Positions 12,461 through 22,550 of a stretch of DNA of 64,000 bases are shown in pieces. This stretch comes from Adiantum capillus-veneris (Eukaryota; Streptophyta; Polypodiopsida; Polypodiales; Pteridaceae): assembly GCA_014529385.2 (NCBI GenBank), contig CM043968.1, positions 28,419,513-28,483,512 on the forward strand, given 5' to 3'. Position numbers and translations under genes: made by a program. The first letter of the stretch is position 1. Each line of letters starts with the position of its first letter. The notes under the pieces are model-generated. The model searched no databases and was not told where the DNA came from. It saw nothing but the letters and a program-made list of their open reading frames with translations.

Positions 12461-12486
12461 GAGACATCCTACGCGTAGGATGTCTC
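12461..12486. repeat. Palindrome copy L1 (26 bp, perfect)
   Basis: The half-site GAGACATCCTACG is followed directly by its reverse complement. The centre is ACGCGT. First of four in the element 2 leader. Confidence 0.9.
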
Positions 12487-12746
12487 AAGGACATTTATGG
12501 GCACAGATCCCAACATTTCTCATCCCACACATTTTCTGAATGACCTTTACATGCTAGCCACCAAGTTTCATCACATTTGGACCAAAATTGACCTCATATA
12601 CATGAAAAAATGCAAAGTTAGGGCATAGAGTCAATAATGGGCCATAGACCTACCAAACCTTGTCCAAATCACATGAAACTTGCACAAAACATTTACAAGC
12701 ACATAACCAACCAATCTGTGTGGTTAGAAGCAAAAATTGATGAAGT

Positions 12747-12770
12747 AGATATCCTACGCATAGGATGTCT
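12747..12770. repeat. Palindrome copy L2 (imperfect)
   Basis: Same palindrome with a few mismatches and centre ACGCAT. It lies 286 bp after copy L1. Confidence 0.85.
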
Positions 12771-13033
12771 ATTTGACATTTTTGGCCTACAGAGGGTGTT
12801 TGTCCATTCCATATCCAATCACATCATCTTCAAGAGCTCATATACCAAATTTGAAGCCATTTTAATCATTTTTGACCCCCAACACCTTCAAGATACACTT
12901 TTTGAGCCCAAAAACACTACACAAGCTCTTACCAGTATCAATTCTTGTCCAAACCAAAATCCAAAAGCATGGACATGTTCCATATGCCAAGGACTACCCA
13001 CAGAACAAATCCCAAGCCATTTTGATGAAATAC

Positions 13034-13053
13034 ACATCCTACGCGTAGGATGT
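13034..13053. repeat. Palindrome copy L3 (20 bp, perfect)
   Basis: Half-site ACATCCTACG followed by its reverse complement, 287 bp after L2. Confidence 0.9.
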
Positions 13054-13309
13054 TTCCAGCATAATTTTGACCTTCTGTGCAAAGAGTGACATCATGTGAG
13101 CCAATACCATGGTGCAATGAGCCCATATATCAATTTTCAACCCATTTGGACATCACTTGCTACCTGTTATGGACTTTCTACCCAATTTGTGACCTAAAGC
13201 CTGAATCAACCCAAACATTTTGATGCCCAAATCCAAATCCAAGCACATAGCCATGTTCCACAGGCCAAGGACTACCAGCATGTCAAGTATCACCCAATTC
13301 TGATGAAAA

Positions 13310-13333
13310 AGACATCCTACGCGTAGGATGTCT
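13310..13333. repeat. Palindrome copy L4 (24 bp, perfect)
   Basis: Half-site AGACATCCTACG followed by its reverse complement, 276 bp after L3 and 167 bp before the ATG of the element 2 gene. Confidence 0.9.
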
Positions 13334-13499
13334 AAATGAAAGTTTTTTGCCAGAATTGCACTGTGAGCACATGCACAGTTTCACAAGTTCCTTTTAAGCT
13401 TTATTTTCAATTTTCAAAGTCATTTGGATAGATAAAACTCAGTTTCTCAGCTAATATGGAAAAAACGCCAACTTCGGACTACTGAGTGCAATAGGATCT

Positions 13500-13982
13500 A
13501 TGGCAGCCGCAAAGTCACCGGCAAAGAAGAAAAGAATGACCATAAAAGATTACCTAGAAGAGGTAGAGCCCTTCGTCATACCAGAAGGAGCTCTAAAGCC
13601 AACAAGCACATGGATCCAAGAAGATCTGTTGGAATCCAATGATCTAAAGATTTACTAAGGTGTGTTCAAAGACACCGAAGGAAACGCGATCAAGCTACCA
13701 ATGTTACTGTGGGAACTTAATGAGTTCGTCAGAAGCAAGATGTCAGAGTATCTGGAGAAGATTGATCTCCACAATTACTTTGAAGCGGTACCAGCAAGTA
13801 TTGACATAAAAAGAGTCTGGGAATTTGTGACAACAATAAAAGAAGATGGAGTGGCCAGAGTAACAGATCTGCAGGGCAAGCCAGACACCGAGATTCTAAT
13901 CACAGAAAGAGTAGTGGCAGCTGCACTAGACCTCTCCAACAAGGGGGATGGTGTAACCAAAAGAAGAGACGAAGTAAAGGTG
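13500..13982 (+). pseudogene. Element 2 long ORF, 5' part, split by copia insertion
   Basis: The ATG at 13500 opens a frame with a basic N-terminus (SPAKKKR). One TAA lies at 13656-13658; the frame is then open up to the copia element at 13983. Removing the copia element and one 5 bp target copy joins this frame exactly to the one at 19547, so it is one gene broken by a recent insertion. The encoded protein has no gag, protease or RT motif. The region after residue 55 (LLWELNEFVRSKM) is alpha-helical in character. It may relate to plant transposon-associated domains of unknown function, but I do not recognise it. Its position between a palindrome-rich leader and a 3' LTR marks it as the gene of a pol-less LTR element. 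Confidence 0.65.
13978..13982. other. Target-site duplication AGGTG (left)
   Basis: AGGTG directly precedes the 5' LTR of the copia element and is repeated at 19542-19546 directly after the 3' LTR. Five bases is the usual length for copia insertions. Confidence 0.95.
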
Positions 13983-14203
13983 TGTTGGGATTAAAGCCCA
14001 AGTGGCCTCTTATGCGGATATGGCCGGCCGCCCGCCTAACTTACTTACTTCTAACTCTTTGTATATACTAACATATTCTTTGTGAATACTAAGGATTTGG
14101 GAGATAACCCTTCTAACAGATCTCTGCGTACTGTGTACTGTGTAAGCTCACTGTGTGTGTGTGTGAGAGAGAGAGTCGACCCACGCTCCGCTCCGCGACT
14201 TCA
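13983..14203 (+). repeat. Copia 5' LTR
   Basis: 221 bp, starts TGTTGGGATT and ends GCGACTTCA. TATA-like GTATATACT lies near 14061. A GT/GA microsatellite occupies about 14151-14175. Confidence 0.95.
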
Positions 14204-14205
14204 AT

Positions 14206-14217
14206 TGGTATCAGAGC
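14206..14217 (+). other. Primer-binding site, initiator tRNA-Met
   Basis: TGGTATCAGAGC, two bases after the 5' LTR, is the classical plant copia primer site complementary to the 3' end of initiator methionyl-tRNA. Confidence 0.95.
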
Positions 14218-15270
14218 CTTGGTTCAGTGCGGATTTGCGCAATCGCGCGCGCGCGCACTTTTCCGGCAGATTCTGGATCCGGAGTTCGAAAATTCACACT
14301 CGGCGTTCCGGGAGCGTTTCCTACAGGTGACCTGGGGTTTTACCCCCCTTTCGAAGCCGTTTATGCCCTCAGAATTTCGTTCTGAGTACTACAGCAGAAG
14401 ATACATTTCAGCCGCAAAGAAATCCGTCTTGTGTAGATTGGCAAGCAGGAGGTGGTCGACATCAATATCGACATCGACATACATCACTTATTCGTCTTCA
14501 GAGCATCATCTATAGACCAGGTACACATATATATCATCAGATATATATATTGCAGTCTGCATTGCTACTTGTTGTGCTTGCCAGGTTCCAGGGGAGGTGT
14601 GGCCATACGACGGCTTGACACCACTGGCATGTATTGCAGATTGATGTACTGTGATTGTAGGTCTGCTAGTTGTGAGTCACGCTAGCAGACAGACCGCCGC
14701 AGCGGTCATAGGACAGTGATTGGTCTATTATAGGATGTATGCTAGTTCTGGGCAGTTTGCTGAGCCATCTGAGAGGGTCGTGTGTGAGGTTTTTTGAAGC
14801 CAAGCACTGGGGGCTGGGTTACCCAGTGTGAGGTGGATTAGGTTGCTGGAGTTCCCCTCTACACGCATCCTCTTCGGCGACTTTTATCCCTTAGGATGTA
14901 TGACTTTGTGTAGACACTGGATTGCATCTTATGCGTCAGGCCGTTGAGGCAATGTTCAGGGTTCAGTCTTGAGACAGATACAGGTTCTGTCATCGCCCAG
15001 AGAGGAGACAGTGTATGCTTACAGGACAGCATATTACAGGGATTTTTTAGATTTGTCATTGGTCAGCTATTTATGATTGTTTCTTGAGCTATCTTTTGGT
15101 TCCCAGAGCTCAGTTTACAGGGGAGACTCTGTCAAAAATTTTCAAAAATACTGACAGTTCCTGAGGAGAGGTGTTCAGCTTGTTGATTATAGCTTGTTTA
15201 CTGTGTACAGAGGCCAGTTTACAGGGGAAACTCTGCCGGATTTTTCTCAGGAGTAAACAGTTTGGCAGAT
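14218..15270 (+). other. Copia 5' untranslated leader
   Basis: About 1.05 kb without a convincing gene between the primer site and the gag ATG. Short out-of-frame ORFs (for example 14082-14330 and 14452-14685) overlap LTR and leader sequence and look accidental. The pair of ttacaggggagactctg / ttacaggggaaactctg segments near 15115 and 15220 is a short direct repeat. Confidence 0.8.
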
Positions 15271-18200
15271 ATGGCATCTTCTCACAGTGAGACTCTTTAC
15301 AACATAAAGAAGCTGGATGGCACAAACTTTCCATTCTGGAAGAAGCAGATTTGGCAGGTTTTGGTGCAGAAAAAACAAGTGAAGCCACTGAAGCTCAAAG
15401 GGGAGAGACCAGAAGGTATGGCTGAAGATGAGTGGGAAGAGCTTGACGAGTTAGCTTGTTCCACAATCATGCTGACACTGGCAGAAAATGTTTACTTCAA
15501 CGTAGCAGAAGAGACTACAGCGTATGGCGTATGGCAAAAGCTATGTGATATGTACGAGAAACAAAGTGCTGCTTCTCAGATTTACTGGCTCAAGAAATTG
15601 GTGGATTTGAAGATGAAGGAAGGGACAGCCATGTCAAATCATCTGAATGAATTTCACTCAATTTTTAGCCAGTTAACAGCACAAGAGATAGTCTTTCCAG
15701 ATTCAGTGAAGGCTATGTTTCTCTTAATCACTTTGCCAGACAGTTGGGATACTTTTCGTACAGCGTTAAGTAATTCTGTCGCGCCAGAAGGTCTTACAAG
15801 TGCCAATGTAGAAGGCAGCTTGCTCACAGAGGAAGTGAACAGGAAGAACATTGACAAAGGCAAAGGCAATAGTGCTTTGGTCGTTCGAGGGAGACAACAG
15901 TTTAAAGAGAAGAAGGGTAAGAAGGCACAAAACCGAAGTAAGTCTCGTGATTCGAAGTCAAAGGATGACATAGAATGCTACCATTGTGGCAAGAAGGGTC
16001 ACATGAAGCGAGACTGTACGAAGTGGAAACAAGAAAAAGGCAAAACAAAGAGTTATGAGCAAGATGAAAAGAAGAGTTCAGTGAAGATTGAAGAGGTGAA
16101 TGTCACAGGATCTGGTTCAGACAGTGATTCTGGTATAGCAGCTGGTGACATCTTCCTTACAAGCAATCTTGATTCTGTTTTCTTGACTGCAGAGGATGGA
16201 CATGCTATGAGTGATTGGATTATCGACTCAGGGGCATCTTTACATGTTTCTCCGCACAAAGAGTGGTTTACATCATACGTGGCTACTAAAGATTATGTCA
16301 GACTTGGCAATGAGCAGGTTTGTGACATACTTGGAGTGGGAGATGTGCAGTTGAAGTTTCAGAATGGCTCTTCTTTATGGCTCAAGAATGTCAGACATGT
16401 TCCAGCAATCCGAAAGAGCTTGATTAGTACAGGGAAGTTGGATGATGCGGGTTATGTGACAGTTTTTGGGAACAGCGCTTGGAAGATCTCCAAAGGTTCG
16501 ATGACTGTAGCACATGGCAGCAAGTCAAGAACTCTGTACACTTTACATGTTTCAGAGGTTAAAAACCATGTAATTAATGTGATTGAGCAGCCAAGTGTGT
16601 CACTGTGGCATCGTAGGTTGGGACATATGTCAAAAAGAGGAATGGAAATACTTTCTCATTATGGTTATTTGCCTGGCTTTTCATTTCAAGATTTCGAGTT
16701 TTGTGAGCATTGTGTTTATGGTAAGCAAACACAGGAACCGCACAGATCAAAGAGGAATCGTAGGGACGAACGGTTAGCTCTTGTACACAGTGACCTATGC
16801 GGACCAATGCCTAGTTTGTCACTAGGGGGAGCAGCGTACTTTTGTACATTCATAGATGACTATTCTCGCAAAGTATGGGTTTAATTCTTGAAGCACAAGG
16901 ATGAGGTGCTCAAGGTCTTTAAGACATTCTTGCAGCTGGTGGAGAATCAGAGTGGTCAGAAGCTGAAGTGCTTGAGAACTGACAATGGTGGAGAGTACGT
17001 TTCCAAAGCTTTTCAAGACTTTTGTCAAGAAAAAGGGATTAAGCGGGAACTTACTGCACCATATAATCCTTCACAGAATGGGGTTGCAGAACGTATGAAT
17101 AGGACCATACAAGAGAAGGTCAGAAGCATGTTGTCAAATGCTGAGTTGCCTGATGGATTTTGGGCGGAAGCAGTGGCTACAGCAGTCCATTTGATCAACA
17201 GGTCTCCTAGTAGGGTTCTGGATAAGAGTGCAGTGGCCGAGATGCTATGGACAGGCAAGGCACCTTCGTATAAGCATCTCAGAGTCTTTGGTTGTGAAGC
17301 TTATAGCCATATTCCTAAGGAGTTCAGAAATAAGTTAGAACCAAAGAGCAAGAAGTGTATATTTCTTGGCTACGGAGAATCGGGCGAGATGGGTTACCGG
17401 CTTTGGGATCCTGAGTCCAGAAAGCTTATTCGTAGCAATGATGTGCATTTCAATGAAGCCAAGTTTCACGCTAAGCCAGAGAAGACAGAGGAGATCAGAA
17501 GAGTTGTCTTCAGGGAAGATGGACCTAGTGCTAGCACATCAAGACAGCATGGTCAGGCTCAGGAACAGCCTATAGTGGCTAGAGAGGCAGAGTCAGTTGT
17601 GGTGAGACGTTCTGAGCGTGTCTCCAAACCACCTGATCGTTATGTGCCATCTCTAAATTATGTCATGCTCACAGATTGCGGAGAACCATCTTGTTACAAG
17701 GAAGCATTACAAGTGGTTGACTCGAAAAAATGGCAGTTGGCCATGCAGTCAGAGATGACAGCTCTGCATAAAAACCAGACATGGAAGTTGGTTAAATTAC
17801 CACAGGGCAAAAAGGCTCTACCTTGTAAATGGGTTTACAGGTATAAGATCACCGCTCATGATAGTCAGCCAAAGTACAAAGCAAGGCTTGTTGCCAAGGG
17901 CTTTAAGCAAGAACAAGGCATTGACTTTGATGAAGTCTTCTCTCCAGTGGTCAAGATGACTACATTGAGATGCTTTCTTGCATTGGTTGCTATATTGGAT
18001 TTGGTGTTGCACCAAATGGATGTCAAGACAGCGTTCTTGCATGGTGATTTAGATGTGGAAATTTACATGCAGCAGCCAGAAGGGTTTGTTGAGAAAGGCA
18101 TGGAACATTTGGTATGCCAGTTGTTAAAGAGTCTTTATGGCTTAAAACAATCACCGAGGGCATGGTACCATAAGTTCCACCAGTTTATGCTTTCTCAAGG

Positions 18201-19236
18201 CTACAAACGTAGTGAGTTCGATCACTGTCTATATACAAAGAAGGCTAAGGATGGCAGTTGGCTGATCCTTATTTTGTATGTGGATGACATGTTGATTGCT
18301 GGCAAACACTTGGAAGAAATTTCAGCTTTGAAGTCAAAGATGGCAAAATCGTTTGACATGAAAGACATGGGTGAGGCAAGTCATATACTTGGTATGCGCA
18401 TTGAGAGAGACAGATCAAAGAAGTTGATTTGGTTATCTCAAACAGAGTATATTGACAAGGTTTTGCAACGTTTCAATATGGAGAAGGGAAAGGCATTGAG
18501 TGTTCCATTGCCACCATATGTGAAACTTAGCAAACAAGATTGTCCTGTGTCTGAGGAAGAAAAGGCTGAAATGGATAAGATTCCATATGCGTCTGCAGTG
18601 GGTAGTTTGATGTATGCAATGATTGCTACACGTCCGGATATTGCATTTGCAGTGGGAGTGGTTAGCAGATATATGTCAAATCTCGGCAAGAAACATTGGG
18701 AGGCAGTGAAAGGTATCATGAGATACTTAAAACATACAAAGAGTATGCGCATATGCTATGGTAGTCAGGATTTGAGTGTCAGAGGATACACTGACTCAGA
18801 TTATGCAGGAGACTTGGATAAGAGGAGATCTACATCAGGCTATGTCTTTACATTGGCTGGAGGTGCCATATCATGGCGATCTCGATTACAAGATTGTGTT
18901 ACGCAGTCTACTACAGAAGCTGAGTATGTTGCAGCAAATGAGGCATGCAAAGAAGCTATTTGGCTTGGTAGATTGGTTGTAGACTTGGGAATCAATGCAG
19001 ATATGCCAGAGTTATATTGTGATAGTCAAAGTGCTATACAATTGGCAAAGAATCCAGTGTTCCATTCGAAGACTAAGCATATTGATGTGAAGTATCACTT
19101 CATTAGGGAAGTACTTGAAGACAAGCAGATACAACTGCTGAAGATCCACACCAAGGACAATCCTGCTGATCTACTCACAAAGGGACTTCCAGGAGAGGGC
19201 TTTGTGCATTGTCGTGAGTTATTGGGCATTGGATAG
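15271..19236 (+). pseudogene. Copia gag-pol polyprotein with one nonsense codon
   Basis: The ATG at 15271 is preferred because MASSHSETLYNIKKLDGTNF is a typical copia gag start. Order: gag, zinc knuckle CYHCGKKGHMKRDC (15976-16017), protease DSG (16225-16233), pre-integrase HRRLGH motif (near 16610), integrase core with Asp 16792, Asp 16981 and Glu 17089 (D,D35E), RT with YVDD (18277-18288) and RNase H ending near 19200. The total is 1,321 codons, a normal length. The only defect is TAA at 16882-16884, where the family usually has an aromatic residue followed by FLKHK; one base change would explain it. The rest of the frame is intact, in line with the young age. The integrase would be truncated and RT not made unless the stop is read through. 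Confidence 0.96.
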
Positions 19237-19309
19237 ATGGCAGCCATGTAAATCTTTGTACATTTATGTTCATAGATTTACAGTTACTTAAAGTGCCACA
19301 TTGGACTTT

Positions 19310-19320
19310 AAGTGGGAGGT
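19310..19320 (+). other. Copia polypurine tract
   Basis: AAGTGGGAGG plus one T directly before the 3' LTR, the usual position for plus-strand priming. Confidence 0.85.
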
Positions 19321-19541
19321 TGTTGGGATTAAAGCCCAAGTGGCCTCTTATGCGGATATGGCCGGCCGCCCGCCTAACTTACTTACTTCTAACTCTTTGT
19401 ATATACTAACATATTCTTTGTGAATACTAAGGATTTGGGAGATAACCCTTCTAACAGATCTCTGCGTACTGTGTACTGTGTAAGCTCACTGTGTGTGTGT
19501 GAGAGAGAGAGAGTCGACCCACGCTCCGCTCCGCGACTTCA
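19321..19541 (+). repeat. Copia 3' LTR
   Basis: 221 bp, same ends as the 5' LTR and identical except for one T/A difference at the GT/GA repeat junction. Followed by AGGTG (19542-19546). Confidence 0.96.
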
Positions 19542-19546
19542 AGGTG

Positions 19547-20482
19547 TACACGGAAAAGAAATCCAACTACACCTTTGAAGATATTGCCGACCCCAAAGTG
19601 GCAATCATGAGCCAGCTGTACAATCAATATTTCCATATGTGTACAAAGAGGCCACAAAAGTACAGGATGCCGCCTGTAGCAATTGCCACAACATTCACCT
19701 GGCCAATGCTGAAAATCAAGCCGAAGATCATCAATTATGCAACTTATGTACATGATAATTTGGTGAAGATGGGCAACAAGAACCCCACATACATCGTGTC
19801 GGGTGAGCTAATCACAAAGGTGATTTATGGGGCATTGCATGCCAAGGGAAGATGGCCCGACCCTCCATCACAAAACAACTAGCTGTGGCTCAAAGAAGAT
19901 AAAGAAGACGAGCAACCAAAAGCACCAAGGGTGGCAACATGTTTGAAACGCCGGTTAGAAGCCGTGCAAGAAGATCAGGCAGAGTAGAAGAAAGGAATGA
20001 AAGAATCTGCCCAAGTGCCAACAAAAGAAACTAAATCACAGAAAGCTGCACGACTAGAGCAGATGATGGAAAGCTTCAGGGCAGAAAGAGCCCTCAAGGG
20101 AGATTTAGACGAGCTATGGAAGTTTTCTCTAGAAGCAATGTCGGGATCATCCCGAAGGGTGCACATAGACAGATTTGATGATTACATTAAGAATTTTGAG
20201 ATTCTTGATGCCACAACAGAGAATATCCCACATGTGCCCTTTACAGAAGAGGAAGTGGAGCGAGTCCAACAGAAACTGCTAGAAGAGCAGGAGGGCCAAG
20301 AGAGAGAAAGGAAGACCAAGGCGGACAGAGATTTCAAGAAAAAGCCGACAACTCCACCGGCCAACCCTGAGTCCAGCCCACCGCCTTCACCACCTCCTTG
20401 TAGCCCTCCACAAGAAGACAAAGAGGAACAAGACAAACCAAAAGAACAAGAAGAGGCCAAGCAAGAGCAAAGCCAAGAGTAG
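19547..20482 (+). pseudogene. Element 2 long ORF, middle part
   Basis: This frame continues that of 13500-13982 once the copia element is removed. It runs through TAG at 19880-19882, TAG at 19985-19987 and TAG at 20480-20482. The first part (about 19547-19880) is globular in composition, with aromatic and charged residues (TFTWPML, YIVSGELI). Then come a Lys/Glu-rich helical stretch and a Pro/Ser-rich segment near 20340-20410. No catalytic motif is visible. All three stops are TAG, which one C-to-T change from CAG could create. Confidence 0.6.
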
Positions 20483-22498
20483 GAACCAAAGGAAAAGGCT
20501 AAGCCTAAAAGTGGGCAACCAGAGCCAAATGAGTCATATAACACATTTCTAGACCTGCTAGCGGCCAGATACACAAAAGAAGAGGCTGCCACAGTCACAT
20601 TCGACTTGGCAAGCACGGGGAACAAAGAGCAAATGCAAAGCATACGGTTAGTAGAGCTGAAGGAGATGGCCACTGACACAGTGGACTTGCACCCGCCCAC
20701 CAATGATTGGGATGTGGTGATGACAAAGCTAATCGAGATAAGAGCCCAGTCAATGGCCTCAGAAAGTGAAAGGGAAACTCTCAAAGCCATTGAAGTGAAG
20801 ATAAAGCTGGAAGTTGACACTTTACAAAAGCAAAGCCAAAGGCAGATAGAGAGAGAAACAGAGCTGCAAGCCAGTCTGGAAAAGGCATTGCAAAGATGCC
20901 ACCAAATGGAAAGAGAAAATCAAGCAGCAGCCCAAAGACTGCAAGGAGCCGAAGAGGATTATAGACAACTCAGCAAGACATTGACAGATGTAGAGAGGGA
21001 AAGGGATAACCTAACCCTACAACTTGCTGAGGAGTCCAAGGAAGTAGAGGCCATGAGAAATGCCAAAGAAAAGGTAGAAATAGACCAGGAGGCTAGCCAG
21101 GATGAGGTCCTTGAGCTCAAGGACCAGCTTAAAGCTAAAGATCAAACCATCCAACGGCTACGGGCATCTCCTACCAGAGTCAGAACTACTAGCTCGACTC
21201 ACACCCCTACAAAAAGCCAGATCTATGAAGAACAGATGAAAGAGCTTCAGAAAGAGTTAACTTTAGAGAAAAATCAAAGGTTGATGATGGCGGAAGGGTC
21301 TGTGGTTATGCAAACACGCATGGAAGAAGAGCAAAAAGCAAAGCAAGATGAGCTAGAAATTATCAAGAGAAAGCTCGAGGAGGAGGAAAAGGTAAACGTC
21401 GAATTGAATGACCTCCTCGTGAACATGGGAGAAGAAGCCAAAGCGGAGAAACAGACGCTCCTAAAGCAGATAGAAGAGCTGAGAGGACAACAAGCAGAAG
21501 AGCAAGCAGGCACAGGGCCGACAGCCATGGAAGGCATAGACCTAGAGAATGTGGCAGATCCTGTGGACACACCCATGCAAGAGGAAATCCTAGTAGGACC
21601 CTCTCAAGAGCCACAAGATCTGACGCAAGAAGAGGAAGAGAAGCTGCGCAAGGCCATAGAGGCAGAAATCAGAGAAACGGCCAAGGAAGCCTTGGAATGG
21701 GAGCAGAGGGTTTTTAAATCCATGACCATTCAGAAGATCGATGCCAGCAACCTCCGGCGTGAATGGCTACTGCCCTCTCTCCCATATCCTTTGCAAAAAT
21801 ATGAAGCCGCCACCACCAACAAGAGGATTAGAGAAGAGCCAACAATGCCACTCTACACAGCAGATATCTCCCAGCCTAAAGGGGCCAAGTTAATAGTCGA
21901 CTCCCAGCCTAGGTGGAGAAAAGCATGGCTGACAAAGTACCCACAGTACCTAATCCATCTGGTAGAGGCACCCAAACTCATCAGAGATAATCTAAGCTTC
22001 TGCCCTCTACCAAGGATACAGATGTGGAAGGCCCAGGAGATACTACAAAGAAGCCAACCCACTTGGCTGAACTATCCGAGGCTGCCAGGCTTGAAGGCAG
22101 GCGAGAGAATAAGTATTCAATACATGGTGAAAACCCTAACGGGCGCCATCAAATTGTTCACTGGCTCGCTTGACCTTTCTTGCATAATGATGAGGAAGAT
22201 CTGCAAAACCCTTTTGGCAGTTTTCGAGACGTTCAAAGCGGGCCAGGTGACAGACAATATCTTCTTCTTTCAAGATACTTACAAATGTGCATATGATCTG
22301 TCTGGTCAACCTTCCAAGGAGGTGATACATGCATTGTATCAAAGGATAATGTTTCTACCATCCTATCACCTCCAAGCCTTTGAAGAAGCGTTCTACATCG
22401 GCTTCTTCACCATAAACACTGATATATTCGGCCCAACACTGCTGGATTTACATGCAAGATATGAGTCGCTGCTCAAGATGCGCGAAACCATAAGATGA
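20483..22498 (+). pseudogene. Element 2 long ORF, coiled-coil and C-terminal part
   Basis: The same frame continues without further stops to TGA 22496-22498. From about 20790 to 21500 it is a long, strongly charged coiled coil with heptad spacing of Leu, Ile and Val among Glu, Lys and Gln. After an acidic linker the last 270 residues look globular, rich in Trp, Pro and Tyr, and match nothing I recognise. With the upstream parts the gene would code for about 1,140 residues. A coiled coil suggests self-assembly, so the product could be an unusual capsid or particle protein of a pol-less LTR element; this is inference. Codon use looks like that of a once-functional gene. The antisense Ser-rich ORF over 20182-20820 is a shadow. 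Confidence 0.65.
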
Positions 22499-22515
22499 AG
22501 AAGCAACTCAACAAC

Positions 22516-22533
22516 CATGTCGGGGACGACATG
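22516..22533 (+). other. Stem-loop before element 2 polypurine tract
   Basis: CATGTCG-GGGA-CGACATG: a 7 bp stem with GGGA loop, 3 bases before the purine run. Element 3 has the same structure at 50291-50310 with one compensated base pair. Confidence 0.75.
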
Positions 22534-22536
22534 AGC

Positions 22537-22550
22537 AAGGAGGGGGGGAG
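22537..22550 (+). other. Element 2 polypurine tract
   Basis: AAGGAGGGGGGGAG directly abuts the LTR start TGTTAG at 22551. Confidence 0.9.

Larger units (their letters stand above)
12401..13499 (+). other. Leader of element 2 with palindrome-bearing repeats
   Basis: There is no coding region before the ATG at 13500. The stretch consists of diverged tandem units of about 285 bp, each carrying one palindrome listed separately. Units 3 and 4 align clearly around the shared ccaaggactacc block (near 12988 and 13265). The same kind of units make up the leader of element 3 at the right end of the window. I did not find a 5' LTR for element 2. Confidence 0.6.
13983..19541 (+). mobile_element. Young Ty1/copia retrotransposon, 5,559 bp
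   Basis: It is complete: two 221 bp LTRs (TG...CA), primer site, one polyprotein frame in the copia order (integrase before RT), polypurine tract and a perfect 5 bp target duplication. The two LTRs differ by a single T/A change at the GT/GA microsatellite junction, so insertion was very recent. It sits inside the long ORF of element 2 in the same orientation. One nonsense codon disables the polyprotein. It is probably a member of a currently or recently active family whose intact copies lie elsewhere. Confidence 0.97.

Noticed and set aside
12461-13333. Possible CRISPR-like array
   Set aside because: Repeats are about 285 bp apart, surrounding units are themselves related, no cas genes, and the DNA is plant-like.
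14082-14685. ORFs over the copia 5' LTR and leader
   Set aside because: They cross the LTR, primer site and leader, and have no protein features.
20182-20820. 212-codon Ser-rich ORF on the reverse strand
   Set aside because: Antisense shadow of the Glu/Lys-rich element 2 gene.
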